Shown: positions 40,301-48,682 of the stretch, piece after piece
Layout of the letters: every line of letters begins with the position of its first letter
Position numbering within the stretch: position 1 is the stretch's first letter
Virus record (IMG/VR): IMGVR_UViG_3300032213_003144
Coordinates: 106,426-170,425 of that record
Direction: 5' to 3' (one strand)
From: a virus
Length of the DNA: 64,000 nt
Program-made: the position numbers and the translations under genes
The notes under the pieces: model-generated
Databases searched by the model: none
Told to the model about the DNA's origin: nothing
What the model saw: only the letters and a program-made list of their open reading frames with translations

Positions 40301-40882
40301 ATGGAAACACAAAATTCAATAAAAGACGTTGTTTTGATGGATTCAGATGGGAAAGTTAATTTAATCGACGAGATTTCTGGGAAGGTAACTCTTTTTGCGA
40401 ACGTTACTGGGCACTGTGGCAATGCTGAGCAGTATGGGATTCTGGAAAAGGTTTATCAAAAGTATAAGGACAGAGGTTTTGAGGTTATTGCCGTTCCCAC
40501 GAACGACTACTGCGGAGCAGGTGTAACTTATGGCAAATACGAAAACGGCATAACCGGAGCGAAGGATGCCGAAGAATACGGACGAGCAGAGTGGAACGTC
40601 ACATATCCGTTCTCTGAGATGGTTGTTTCCCGGGAAGCTCGTGATGGGGAAGAAGAAAAGCCAGATGTTCACCCCCTATACAGGAACTTAAATCCAGAGG
40701 GAGAAAAGGCTCCAATGAACGGTAACTTTGAGAAATTCTTAGTCGACAGAAATGGCCTACAGAGAGTTAGGAAAGCAAATGGGGTTTTGCTTTGGTGGGC
40801 TCACCGTGATGGGTATTGCGAGTCACCAGAAAAAGAATACGAGAACCTATGCAACGACATAGAGCGTCTGCTTGACGAATGA
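40301..40882 (+). CDS. Glutathione-peroxidase-like thiol peroxidase
   Basis: A 193-residue protein of the glutathione peroxidase family. The family stretch KVTLFANVTGHCG provides the peroxidatic Cys39, followed by YGILEKVYQKYKDRGFEVIAVPTND and later GNFEKFLVDRNG. Of the usual catalytic partners the Asn of the NFEKF motif is kept, but the Trp before it is Gly here and the PCNQFGGQE segment is replaced by PTNDYCG, so peroxidase chemistry may be altered or use the extra cysteine. It could reduce peroxides with thioredoxin, which the phage also encodes. It is transcribed opposite to its neighbours from its own promoter. Confidence 0.82.
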   Translation: METQNSIKDVVLMDSDGKVNLIDEISGKVTLFANVTGHCGNAEQYGILEKVYQKYKDRGFEVIAVPTNDYCGAGVTYGKYENGITGAKDAEEYGRAEWNVTYPFSEMVVSREARDGEEEKPDVHPLYRNLNPEGEKAPMNGNFEKFLVDRNGLQRVRKANGVLLWWAHRDGYCESPEKEYENLCNDIERLLDE

Positions 40883-40888
40883 CTATAC

Positions 40889-41560
40889 CTAAGGGCAGTT
40901 CATTCCATTCTCAACCCAAGCCTTATATGTAACTGGCATCTTGTCTGCAAAAATAGCCTCAACAGACTTTGCGTACCTTCTAATATCAAGCTGAGCAGTT
41001 TTTGATAAACGCAAAGAAAGAAAATTCATTAAAGAACGAGCATTAACAGTCCAGTAAAACTGTGTGTACATTCCGACTGGAAGAACCGTCCTTGATAGTT
41101 CTTTCGCAATACCAATATCTATAAGTTTTTTATATGCTTCATAAGCGCTGATGTTGGCTTGATTTATTATTTCTATTGCTTGATTGGCAATGTCTTCTTC
41201 AACCATGTGAAACTCGTAGGCTCCTGGCTTTCCGACTTGCGACCTAACATCGTTTTGGTAAGGGACGAAAAAGTCTTCCCCTACTTCGCTGTATCTTGCT
41301 GAAAATTCGTTGAATGAGCCAATCCTGTGCCGAAACCACTCCCTAGCAACAAATACTGGACATTTAACATGAAAGCGAAATGAATTGTGCTCGAATGGGG
41401 TTCCATGTTTTTCGCGCATGAGGAAGTTGATTAAACCTCTACCCGAATCATCCATCTCTTGCTGGGACTTAGCAAATGAAACTCTTGCCGAATTAACGAC
41501 AGAGATATCATCTGCCATACACGAATCAAGACGAACGAAACCAAAACTCTGTGATTCCAT
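40889..41560 (-). CDS. thyX: Flavin-dependent thymidylate synthase ThyX
   Basis: A 223-residue ThyX. The signature RHRxxSxNExSxRY is present as RHRIGSFNEFSARY (residues 77-90). It converts dUMP to dTMP using FAD, NADPH and methylenetetrahydrofolate, and forms the FAD-binding tetramer. AAAGGAAAA lies just upstream of the ATG. It follows tRNA-Arg and the class II RNR on the minus strand, so the block supplies deoxynucleotides for phage DNA synthesis. ThyX is common in actinobacteria and their phages. Confidence 0.95.
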   Translation of the reverse strand: MESQSFGFVRLDSCMADDISVVNSARVSFAKSQQEMDDSGRGLINFLMREKHGTPFEHNSFRFHVKCPVFVAREWFRHRIGSFNEFSARYSEVGEDFFVPYQNDVRSQVGKPGAYEFHMVEEDIANQAIEIINQANISAYEAYKKLIDIGIAKELSRTVLPVGMYTQFYWTVNARSLMNFLSLRLSKTAQLDIRRYAKSVEAIFADKMPVTYKAWVENGMNCP

Positions 41561-41582
41561 CTTTTTCCTTTTCTAGTTATGG

Positions 41583-41656
41583 CGCGCCGGGTAGGACTTG
41601 AACCTACAACCTACAGATTAGAAGTCTGTTGCTCTATCCGATTGAGCTACCGACGC
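41583..41656 (-). tRNA. tRNA-Arg (TCT)
   Basis: Cloverleaf on the minus strand: acceptor GCGTCGG/CCGGCGC, D-arm GCTC-AATCGGATA-GAGC, anticodon stem CAGA/TCTG with loop CTTCTAA (TCT), T-arm GTAGG-TTCAAGT-CCTAC. It reads AGA/AGG, codons very common in this phage's genes, so it probably offsets a scarce host tRNA. It lies between the RNR and ThyX genes. Confidence 0.93.
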
Positions 41657-41663
41657 ATACCGA

Positions 41664-43589
41664 TTACTTTATCGGGCATGCTCCTGTAGCGCAATTGTCT
41701 AAATCCAAATCGCCCATGAAGGCCACGTCCTGTAATGGTGTAGAGAAATCAATCTTGGCGAGCATCTTGTCGTACTCCTCCTTGGTTATTTCTTCGTATG
41801 GAGGAAGGGAGAAGTTGTGGTCAACGTGAAGCAGGAATGAAACTGATTTAACGCTCTTGTCGTAATTCTTTGAGAGCCACTCCTGGATTTCTCCAAGTTC
41901 TTCTTTGCGGTAATAGACGGTCACGGATACGGCATTATCCGCCCACTCGGTCTGCATCTTCTTGACCCACTCAAGTTGCTCTACTGCCGTCATTGCCGAA
42001 GCGAGAATTGAACCCTCTGGCGACATGCATGGGAAGTCCACTACATAGCGCGTATGGTCCTCCCTGCCGTCGATACCAATATCCCACTGAATCTTGTAGC
42101 CACGCTTGCGACAAGCGTCTACAAGGGGGTCTGAGGAGCCAAAGCGGACACGTCTGGTGTAGAACGGAGCGAATGCTGGGTGAATTCCTGGAGTCACGCC
42201 TGGGAGCAAGGATAATGTCCCAGAAGGCTGAACCGTGGTCAAACGAACAGACTCCGGCCATCCACGCTCAGCGGAATACTGCTTATCGAATTCCTGTAGG
42301 TATTCGTATGCTGGTGAAAGCCAAGAAACCTGCTCTTCTGAGCACTGAAGGATTCCAGTAACAGACTGTCCAAGTCGCGCATTCTTGCTAACGATGTTGG
42401 TTGTCTTTTCGTATGGGTACGCCATGCGGGTGATTTGCTTTTGTGTCTTATAAAGCAAACGTGAAATTTCCTCAAATTGCTCCAATGATTCCACGTTTGG
42501 CAAAAATATTGTCGCGAGATTGCATGATTCGCCATCAGCCAATGCAATTTCTGCGCACGGGTTAAAACCTTCAATCGAGTTATCTGGCTTTGCCTCACCA
42601 AGTCGACCATACTTTCGTGCAAGACGACGATTCAATAGGCCGTAAGGCTCGCCAGTTCCGTCGTAGCCCTTCCAAAGTTCGGTCATGATTTCGTCGTAAT
42701 GGTCGGCATAAATGGAGTTATTTGAGTTCGCTCTCCATGCAGGAATATTTCCAGATGCCCAATTTTTTGCACGAAGGAAAAGAACATCATCTGGGTCACC
42801 CATTGCAATCTGCGCCGAACGACGTGATGAACCAGAAACAACGATGCGACCAATTATGTTGCAAATGTCCAGTACATCAATTGAACGAAGTTTCTTGCCT
42901 TCACGATTCTGCATGACTTTTGCAATATCCGCAATTCCCTCAATTAGTGCGCCAGGACCCGATGCGGTGCCACCAAATGTCTTCAATGGTGCGCCATACT
43001 CACGAATGAGAACCGTGGAATACGAGAAAGATTTACCAGTATCGAAATATGACTTCAGTACTGCATGAAGTAATCGCTTCCATCCTTGACGTGAGTCAGG
43101 AACAATGATGTCTGCATCGTTACTGCGTTCGTGCGTAATTGTCACGCCCAACTTAATCTTTGGCAGGTCATGAATCTTCGAGCGCTCAACGGAGAATCCA
43201 ACGCCACCACCGAGCATTAGGTATTCAAAAAGAAGCTCAAAATCTTCAATCTTTTCGATGTTTGTGAAATAGCAGTTGTTAAGTGATGTTGCATTGAGCT
43301 TCTGTACTAATGGGGTGCCAAGCTGCCAGAGTGAGCGCCCAGAAAACGAGCATCGCAGGTTGAAGCAATGGTCGAATAGGGCTTCTGCCTCTTCTTGGGT
43401 GTAGTCGACACCAACCTCAATCGCACCGTTGATAACACGCTGAAGCGTCTCAACCCAGGTCTCGTTGTTCCCGTTTTCCTTCTTGCGGCTGTAGGTGCGG
43501 AGAAATACTATTTCTCCCATTCCATTAAAGCCCCATGGCGCTTGCTTCGTTTTGTAGGAGTCGACAAAAGATTGACTAAGAGTTGACAT
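41664..43589 (-). CDS. B12-dependent ribonucleotide reductase, class II
   Basis: A 641-residue monomeric class II reductase. The redox pair is Cys106 (LNNCYF) and Cys356 (GESCNLAT); the radical cysteine is Cys345 in FNPCAEIAL, exactly 11 residues before Cys356 as in the Lactobacillus enzyme. The loop QPSGTLSLLPGVTPGIHPAF and the C-terminal thiol pair Cys633-x4-Cys638 are also present. It makes deoxynucleotides without oxygen, using host adenosylcobalamin and thioredoxin; a thioredoxin is encoded at 59757. It is shorter than some class II enzymes but has all catalytic parts. AGGAA lies about 9 nt before the ATG. Confidence 0.95.
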   Translation of the reverse strand: MSTLSQSFVDSYKTKQAPWGFNGMGEIVFLRTYSRKKENGNNETWVETLQRVINGAIEVGVDYTQEEAEALFDHCFNLRCSFSGRSLWQLGTPLVQKLNATSLNNCYFTNIEKIEDFELLFEYLMLGGGVGFSVERSKIHDLPKIKLGVTITHERSNDADIIVPDSRQGWKRLLHAVLKSYFDTGKSFSYSTVLIREYGAPLKTFGGTASGPGALIEGIADIAKVMQNREGKKLRSIDVLDICNIIGRIVVSGSSRRSAQIAMGDPDDVLFLRAKNWASGNIPAWRANSNNSIYADHYDEIMTELWKGYDGTGEPYGLLNRRLARKYGRLGEAKPDNSIEGFNPCAEIALADGESCNLATIFLPNVESLEQFEEISRLLYKTQKQITRMAYPYEKTTNIVSKNARLGQSVTGILQCSEEQVSWLSPAYEYLQEFDKQYSAERGWPESVRLTTVQPSGTLSLLPGVTPGIHPAFAPFYTRRVRFGSSDPLVDACRKRGYKIQWDIGIDGREDHTRYVVDFPCMSPEGSILASAMTAVEQLEWVKKMQTEWADNAVSVTVYYRKEELGEIQEWLSKNYDKSVKSVSFLLHVDHNFSLPPYEEITKEEYDKMLAKIDFSTPLQDVAFMGDLDLDNCATGACPIK

Positions 43590-43676
43590 GTTTCCATTCC
43601 TGTAATTGGCTAGTGATGAGAGAGACGAGTGTACCGTAAGGATGAATACTGAAATGGTCTAGCATCCAACTAATTT

Positions 43677-44012
43677 TTATTTTATAAGGCCAAGTTCCCT
43701 GGCTGTAATTAAAGGTATTTGTTTACCTTTTTTATATTTAAGAATTCTTGTATTTATTCCTGGCGCTATTTCAAAGGGAATCCAATAATCCTCAGTTACT
43801 ATGAAAACCTGATTTGCATCAAGGGACGAGTGTGTGTTATATCCCCATAGTTGAATTATCTCATTACTTTCTTTTTCGTTTACACAATCACCAGTTGGGT
43901 GTCCGCAAACTAGACACGGAGTACGAGTTGCTCTTAAGTACGTAACTCCATCAATTTCTTCATTTTCATCTTGCCCGCCAAAACCAGGGCTTGAGTAAAA
44001 TGGCTGATTCAT
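43677..44012 (-). CDS. Hypothetical protein with one CxxC
   Basis: A 111-residue protein with CLVCGHPTGDC near residues 33-43, a possible metal site in which His could be a ligand. The rest is mixed, with QVFIVTEDYWIPF and a basic GKKGK-like segment. It has a textbook leaderless start: TATAAT, 6 nt, ATG. It lies between the RNR and another unknown gene on the same strand. No family recognised. Confidence 0.7.
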   Translation of the reverse strand: MNQPFYSSPGFGGQDENEEIDGVTYLRATRTPCLVCGHPTGDCVNEKESNEIIQLWGYNTHSSLDANQVFIVTEDYWIPFEIAPGINTRILKYKKGKQIPLITARELGLIK

Positions 44013-44018
44013 CTACTT

Positions 44019-44024
44019 ATTATA
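44019..44024 (-). promoter_or_regulatory. Consensus leaderless promoter (TATAAT), minus
   Basis: Minus-strand TATAAT followed by 6 nt and the ATG at 44012. It sits in the 19-nt gap between two minus-strand genes, so it gives a second start within the block. Confidence 0.55.
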
Positions 44025-44031
44025 CAGCTTG

Positions 44032-44664
44032 CTAAAATTCCTGAAGAAGAAACCCAAACCTGGATATTTCATCCCTTATTTCATTGTATTGAGACATTGG
44101 TATCGATGAATCAAACTTTTCATCCATGGTCTTTCTGAGCATCACCGGATAAAGCGCATGTCTGGTGTGATTCTCGCCATTCTCTGGATAAATGAGAATT
44201 TCGTCCCAGTTGACCGTTTTTCCAAGATTCACTGTATACGGAGCCGCCAACATGGCAACAGGCATTATCTCCCCATCATCCGTCGTGCTTACGTGGGTGA
44301 TTGTTAGGCATTCCTTAACGGGCATGTCTGGGTCAAGAAACGCATCAGCAAGCTCAATACCTTTTGTCTTTTCCGAACTAGAAGAACAGTACCCTTCGGC
44401 AACCATGGTTATTCCGGTTACTCCCCAGTATTTTCTCAACATTAAACAAAGTTTTTTGCATTTAGTAAATCTTTTAGCGTGTGGCTCTTTTGATATCTCT
44501 GATTTCATTTGGGCTATTATCATTAGGCTTGGGCCAACCCAGCCTATGAAGTGAGTGGCTATATCTTCGCCAATACCGTGCTCTTTTACGGCGGTATCTT
44601 TTGCCAGTTGGGCCGACGTCAGGGCAAGAGCACACTTGCCAAAATCGTCAATATAATCGTCCAC
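44032..44664 (-). CDS. Hypothetical protein
   Basis: A 210-residue soluble acidic protein starting at GTG 44664, which follows TAATAT by 6 nt. It contains a Cys/Lys segment (FTKCKKLCLMLRKYWG) and beta-rich stretches (MPVAMLAAPYTVNLG). No motif I recognise. It is divergent from the H1-like gene, with a shared 82-nt regulatory gap. Confidence 0.7.
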   Translation of the reverse strand: MDDYIDDFGKCALALTSAQLAKDTAVKEHGIGEDIATHFIGWVGPSLMIIAQMKSEISKEPHAKRFTKCKKLCLMLRKYWGVTGITMVAEGYCSSSSEKTKGIELADAFLDPDMPVKECLTITHVSTTDDGEIMPVAMLAAPYTVNLGKTVNWDEILIYPENGENHTRHALYPVMLRKTMDEKFDSSIPMSQYNEIRDEISRFGFLLQEF

Positions 44665-44746
44665 CGTGAGATATTAAGGGAAAATCTCCACCCCCAGGGG
44701 AAGCCCCATCCCCTACGACCCAAATCCATCGACTAGAGTCTTCTTT
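44665..44746. promoter_or_regulatory. Divergent promoter region
   Basis: The gap holds TAATAT at 44671-44676 on the minus strand, 6 nt before the leftward GTG, and TAGAGT at 44734-44739 on the plus strand, 7 nt before the rightward ATG 44747. A short CCCC..GGGG hairpin lies between them near 44693-44701. Both genes would be leaderless. Confidence 0.5.
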
Positions 44747-45040
44747 ATGGCAAACAACAGCAACCCCAAGAAAACAGCTAATAAAAAGAGTCCTGCGAAA
44801 AAAGCAGCCGCTAAAAAAGCACCTGCAAAAAAGGCAGCACCGAAAAAGTCAACTGCGGCAAAGAAGACCGAAATCAAGGTTGGCGATTCGACGGTGTCTT
44901 TCGTGAATGCAGAAAAGTTCGTTAATCACGTACTTGACGATGTTGCATCAAAGTCAACTTTTGTAAATTTAAAGATTGATGAGAACGTTCAAAAGCAGAA
45001 GCGCTCACTTAGAAGATTCTTCAAGAAGCTCTTCAAGTAA
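44747..45040 (+). CDS. Histone H1-like Lys/Ala-rich DNA-binding protein
   Basis: A 97-residue protein. Residues 8-45 are repeats of Pro-Ala-Lys-Lys and Ala-Ala-Lys-Lys type, like histone H1 tails and the tail of mycobacterial HupB. The second half (TEIKVGDSTVSFVNAEKF) is a small folded domain followed by a basic RRFFKKLFK end. It probably binds phage or host DNA without strong sequence preference. Starting from a leaderless promoter at the edge of the replication block, it may be an early gene. Confidence 0.7.
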   Translation: MANNSNPKKTANKKSPAKKAAAKKAPAKKAAPKKSTAAKKTEIKVGDSTVSFVNAEKFVNHVLDDVASKSTFVNLKIDENVQKQKRSLRRFFKKLFK

Positions 45041-45058
45041 AAACACATCTGGACGGTC

Positions 45059-45466
45059 ATGACAACTGACCACAGAAAAGCTCCAAGAAGACAAATTCTA
45101 AATGTCACCAAGAGTGGCAGCTGGGGAAACGTCGCGTATCATCACGAACTATCCTGTGGACATACAGAGATTCGTAAACGTGCGGCGACCGGGGACATTG
45201 CATGCGCTTGGTGTTTTCGTGCCAAACAGCGTGATGTCGAAATGAAATCACTTGTTCGCGGCCCTATCTTACTCATAGATGAACCCGACTTGGGCTTAGA
45301 AGAGATGAAGATAGATAAGACAAGAGCAACCCTGTCATCCCGATTTGGGATTCCGCTTGATGCTGTTGATGTCATGGCTGAAGATATAAATGGGAAACTA
45401 GTAATTAGAAATGCTGTTATTTATCTTTCTGCTTTGGATGTTGAAAAGCTGACACGCAATAAGTAG
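45059..45466 (+). CDS. Hypothetical zinc-finger-like protein
   Basis: A 135-residue protein with SCGH then CAWC spaced by about 15 residues, a likely zinc knuckle, in a basic N-terminal half. The C-terminal half is mixed alpha-beta (LSSRFGIPLDAVDVMAED). It lies between the H1-like and WhiB genes, so a nucleic-acid or regulatory role is plausible. The isolated LSSR is not an L[SA]SG site. Confidence 0.65.
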   Translation: MTTDHRKAPRRQILNVTKSGSWGNVAYHHELSCGHTEIRKRAATGDIACAWCFRAKQRDVEMKSLVRGPILLIDEPDLGLEEMKIDKTRATLSSRFGIPLDAVDVMAEDINGKLVIRNAVIYLSALDVEKLTRNK

Positions 45467-45502
45467 GATGTCGTCCTTACCACTTGACTAAACGGGGGAT
45501 AC

Positions 45503-45835
45503 ATGAATAGCTCTGAAGTATCGGCTAAACCACCAAAGAACGGCAAGTGTCTCGGCTATGACCCAAATATTTTTTTCCCGTTTGCGGAAAAATCCGGAGA
45601 CTCCTATTCGCGGAGTTATGTAAGAGGAAGAGAAAATACGATTCTCGCAAAATCAATATGCAAAGAATGCCTCGTTTCGGAAGAGTGTCTTCAGTACTCA
45701 TTGCTTCACGAACCGCACGGAATCTGGGGTGGCAAAACGGAACGAGAAAGAAAGACTCTGAGAAGAAGACTTGGTGTGTCGCTAGTACCGAAAGAGCCAA
45801 TAAATATTTTGCTCGGATTTAAGTTCGGGGGCTAG
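45503..45835 (+). CDS. WhiB-family transcriptional regulator
   Basis: A 110-residue WhiB protein with the four cluster cysteines Cys16, Cys53, Cys56 and Cys62 (C-x2-C-x5-C after the first), the family turn GIWGG (73-77) and a basic DNA-contacting tail (KTERERKTLRRRLG). WhiB proteins are confined to actinobacteria and their phages; they bind a 4Fe-4S cluster and act with the principal sigma factor. It most likely redirects host or phage transcription, and is the clearest host marker here. GGGG lies just upstream of the ATG. Confidence 0.92.
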   Translation: MNSSEVSAKPPKNGKCLGYDPNIFFPFAEKSGDSYSRSYVRGRENTILAKSICKECLVSEECLQYSLLHEPHGIWGGKTERERKTLRRRLGVSLVPKEPINILLGFKFGG

Positions 45836-45844
45836 GTTACAGAA

Positions 45845-47641
45845 ATGGCACAAAACCCATCAGAACAAACCTCCAACTTCCTAAACAGGCTTAGTGGAGT
45901 GCGTCAAACAGGTAACGGCTGGCAAGCAAGATGTCCGTGCAGAGAGGACGACAATAATCCGTCACTCGCTATCGGTCAGGGCGTAGACGGAAGAACGCTT
46001 GTTACTTGCCATCGCGCAATGTCTTGCGATGTAGAAAAGATTTGTAGCTCGGTTGGTTTGAAAGTTTCTGACCTGATGCCCCCAGATGGAAATTTTGTTC
46101 CGTCAAAGGATGTTTTCAAGCCAGTCAAGCAGAGCCCTGTAAAAAGCACGCAGGTTAATTCACCAAGTGCCAGCAAGCCAAAGTTCGTAAAAGCTTACGA
46201 TTACACCGATGAGCATGGTGTTTTGTTGTTTCAAAAAATGCGTCTAGTTGATGATGAAGGAAAGAAAACCTTTAGACAAAGAAAACCAGATGGCTCTGGA
46301 GGTTGGGTTTATTCGCTAGGCGAAACTCCCAAGGTTCTTTACAATCTCCCAGCTGTTCTTGAAGCGAAATCAAAGAATATTCCGATATGGCTTGTCGAGG
46401 GAGAAAAGGATGCCGACACGCTCATTGATATGGGTATTGTCGCTACAACTATGCCTGGTGGTGCGGGAAAGTGGTTGGATATTCACACCGAAGCCCTTGC
46501 TGGCGGGATAATCGAGATTGTTGCCGACAACGACGAAATAGGCAAGAAACACGCAGTTGATGTTTTCAATGAATTACAGTCAGCCGGATGTGACTCGCAA
46601 TTATGGATTTGCCCATCAACCAAGGACATAACGGACCACCTTGGTTCTGGAGAAAAGATTGAGGACTTAATTCCACTCGATGCGTCGCAGCAGATTGAGC
46701 AGATTCAAATACCAGAAAAAGAAATTGAAGAGTTATCAGCAGAAGAATTAACTCTCATAAAGCTCAACGAACTCCTCAACAGAGACGACCTTACCGCAAA
46801 ACAAAAGATTGCAAAAAGCAATCTAATAGTCGCATCATCCACAGTTGGGCATGTACTAGATACAGGAAGACTTGTTCAATGGAATGATTTTCTTGCAGAA
46901 TCAACAAACGAAACACATGACTGGGTAATACCAGGACTGGTTGAGCGCATGGAGCGAGTGATTGTTGTTGCTGCCGAGGGCGTTGGAAAAACAATGCTTG
47001 CACGACAGATAGCAATTTGTTGCTCTGCGGGAATTCATCCTTTCTCCTTTCAGAGAATGCCACAAGTCAGAACCTTGACAGTCGACCTTGAAAACCCAGA
47101 AAGAATTATCAGAAGAACGTCGAGACAGATTGCCGCAGAAGCAATGAGTCTTTCAAAAATTGAAAAATTAGAAGCATATATTTTGACAAAGCCATCGGGA
47201 ATGGACTTACTAAAAGCTCAAGACAGGTCGATACTTGAAGAGGCGATTGAAGAAGTACAACCGCAGATGCTCGTGATTGGACCGCTCTACAAAGCCTTCC
47301 TTGACCCAGGTGGAAGAACTTCTGAATCGGTAGCTCTAGAGGTAGCGAAATATTTGGACACAATCAGGACTGTGTATAATTGTTCATTATGGATTGAGCA
47401 TCACGCTCCACTTGGCTCGACAATGTCTACAAGAGACCTACGCCCATTTGGTTCTGCTGTTTGGTCGAGGTGGCCAGAGTTCGGTATCTCTTTACAACCG
47501 GACCCAACGGCTCTGGGCGATTATGTTTATGACGTTAAACACTTTAGAGGAGCGCGAGAAGAACGCCCGTGGCCACTAAAGATGAAGCGTGGGAAGAGAT
47601 TCCCGTTTGAAGTTATAGATTGGATGAAAGTTGGGCCATGA
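45845..47641 (+). CDS. DNA primase-helicase
   Basis: A 598-residue replication protein. The N-terminus has a CHC2-like zinc site (Cys30, Cys32, Cys55 or His56, Cys61). A Toprim domain follows with WLVEGEKDA (Glu185, Asp189) and VADND (Asp228, Asp230). The C-terminal half is a RecA/RepA-like ATPase with AAEGVGKTM (Lys382) and the Walker B segment MLVIGPLYKAF. It primes and unwinds DNA at the phage fork. The Toprim subdomain plus RepA-like motor is typical of actinophage primase-helicases. It overlaps the next gene by ATGA. I see no phage DNA polymerase in the window. Confidence 0.9.
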   Translation: MAQNPSEQTSNFLNRLSGVRQTGNGWQARCPCREDDNNPSLAIGQGVDGRTLVTCHRAMSCDVEKICSSVGLKVSDLMPPDGNFVPSKDVFKPVKQSPVKSTQVNSPSASKPKFVKAYDYTDEHGVLLFQKMRLVDDEGKKTFRQRKPDGSGGWVYSLGETPKVLYNLPAVLEAKSKNIPIWLVEGEKDADTLIDMGIVATTMPGGAGKWLDIHTEALAGGIIEIVADNDEIGKKHAVDVFNELQSAGCDSQLWICPSTKDITDHLGSGEKIEDLIPLDASQQIEQIQIPEKEIEELSAEELTLIKLNELLNRDDLTAKQKIAKSNLIVASSTVGHVLDTGRLVQWNDFLAESTNETHDWVIPGLVERMERVIVVAAEGVGKTMLARQIAICCSAGIHPFSFQRMPQVRTLTVDLENPERIIRRTSRQIAAEAMSLSKIEKLEAYILTKPSGMDLLKAQDRSILEEAIEEVQPQMLVIGPLYKAFLDPGGRTSESVALEVAKYLDTIRTVYNCSLWIEHHAPLGSTMSTRDLRPFGSAVWSRWPEFGISLQPDPTALGDYVYDVKHFRGAREERPWPLKMKRGKRFPFEVIDWMKVGP

Positions 47642-48294
47642 GCGAAGACAAGTCTAAGCCAATAACAACTAGGGAGTTTTTGAGCGAACGTGATATGCGC
47701 ATATTCAAAATGCGTCAAGCCGGAACCTCAATAAATGAGATAGCCAGAAGATTCGGAATATCAAATAGCGTCGTTGCGAAAGCAATTCAGCGACAGCTAG
47801 AAAAGATGAACAAGGAAGCGGTTCTTGCTTACCCTGAGGTATTGCGAATGGAGCTTGAGCGACTGGATAATCTTCAGCAAGCAATCTGGCCTATGACTCA
47901 ACACAGAAGACAGGTGATGGATGATGGCTCAGAGCAGTCAATAGAGCCAGACATGAAGGCTATTCAACAGGTTTTGTCAATCATGGATAGAAGAACGAAG
48001 TTGCTAGGTATGGAAAGCACCAATATCAATGTTCAGATGGATGTTAATGGCTCACAGAACGTGCGGGCCACGATTGCTGGACAGGAAGGCGTAACAAGGC
48101 CGGCAATAGGTTTCGACCCTGAATCCGAGGCAAAGAAGCTGCTTGAGTTGATGGCCATATCGGGAGTTCTTCCAGCCGACACAATAAAAGCCCTGATGGG
48201 TCCTAGCGAATCTGACATAATAGACGCAGAAATAGTCCCAATAGAAATAGATGATAGTGTTGACGAATCGGAAGAGGAAGATGATGTCATCTGA
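47638..48294 (+). CDS. HTH DNA-binding protein, possible small terminase
   Basis: A 218-residue protein started at ATG 47638, overlapping the primase stop. Residues about 10-50 form a helix-turn-helix (MRQAGTSINEIARRFGIS). A helical region and an acidic tail follow. The layout, N-terminal HTH then oligomerising helices, is like phage small terminases, and no other small terminase is seen. The position after the primase could equally mean a replication initiator or regulator. Confidence 0.65.
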   Translation: MSEDKSKPITTREFLSERDMRIFKMRQAGTSINEIARRFGISNSVVAKAIQRQLEKMNKEAVLAYPEVLRMELERLDNLQQAIWPMTQHRRQVMDDGSEQSIEPDMKAIQQVLSIMDRRTKLLGMESTNINVQMDVNGSQNVRATIAGQEGVTRPAIGFDPESEAKKLLELMAISGVLPADTIKALMGPSESDIIDAEIVPIEIDDSVDESEEEDDVI

Positions 48295-48625
48295 AAATAA
48301 TAGTCAAATGAATAATGGTGTTGTCCATTCAAACATCGGTCCCGCAATGGATAAATTGGCAGAAACAATGGATATGACCATTCAACCAATAGAAAAAGAC
48401 GATGACGGTCCAGCTCAGGTTCAGCAATTAATCAGATGCACCGATACCGACAGGGACAGATGGAGACAGGCGTCTGCGCTATCCAATATGACTGTTTCTG
48501 CATGGATTAGACAAACACTTAACACCGAGGCAAAAACTCTCCTTGAGTGTGAACACCCATTGAACGAAATGTTGTTGTACCCGTGGGCAAAAATATGCAA
48601 AAAATGCAATACTAGAATATTGTAG
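48284..48625 (+). CDS. RHH-like protein with zinc ribbon tail
   Basis: A 113-residue protein. The middle (RWRQASALSNMTVSAWIRQTL) resembles ribbon-helix-helix proteins of the MobC/CopG type. The C-terminus CEHPLN...CKKCN has Cys-x-His and Cys-x2-Cys and may form a zinc ribbon. The start is chosen at 48284, using the GAGGA in the end of the previous gene. Probably a DNA-binding regulator or replication accessory. Confidence 0.6.
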   Translation: MSSENNSQMNNGVVHSNIGPAMDKLAETMDMTIQPIEKDDDGPAQVQQLIRCTDTDRDRWRQASALSNMTVSAWIRQTLNTEAKTLLECEHPLNEMLLYPWAKICKKCNTRIL

Positions 48626-48682
48626 TTTTAGCTAATTATAAACTCCTGGCCTTTTGGGCATAGTGGTATCATTGCAAGCGAA

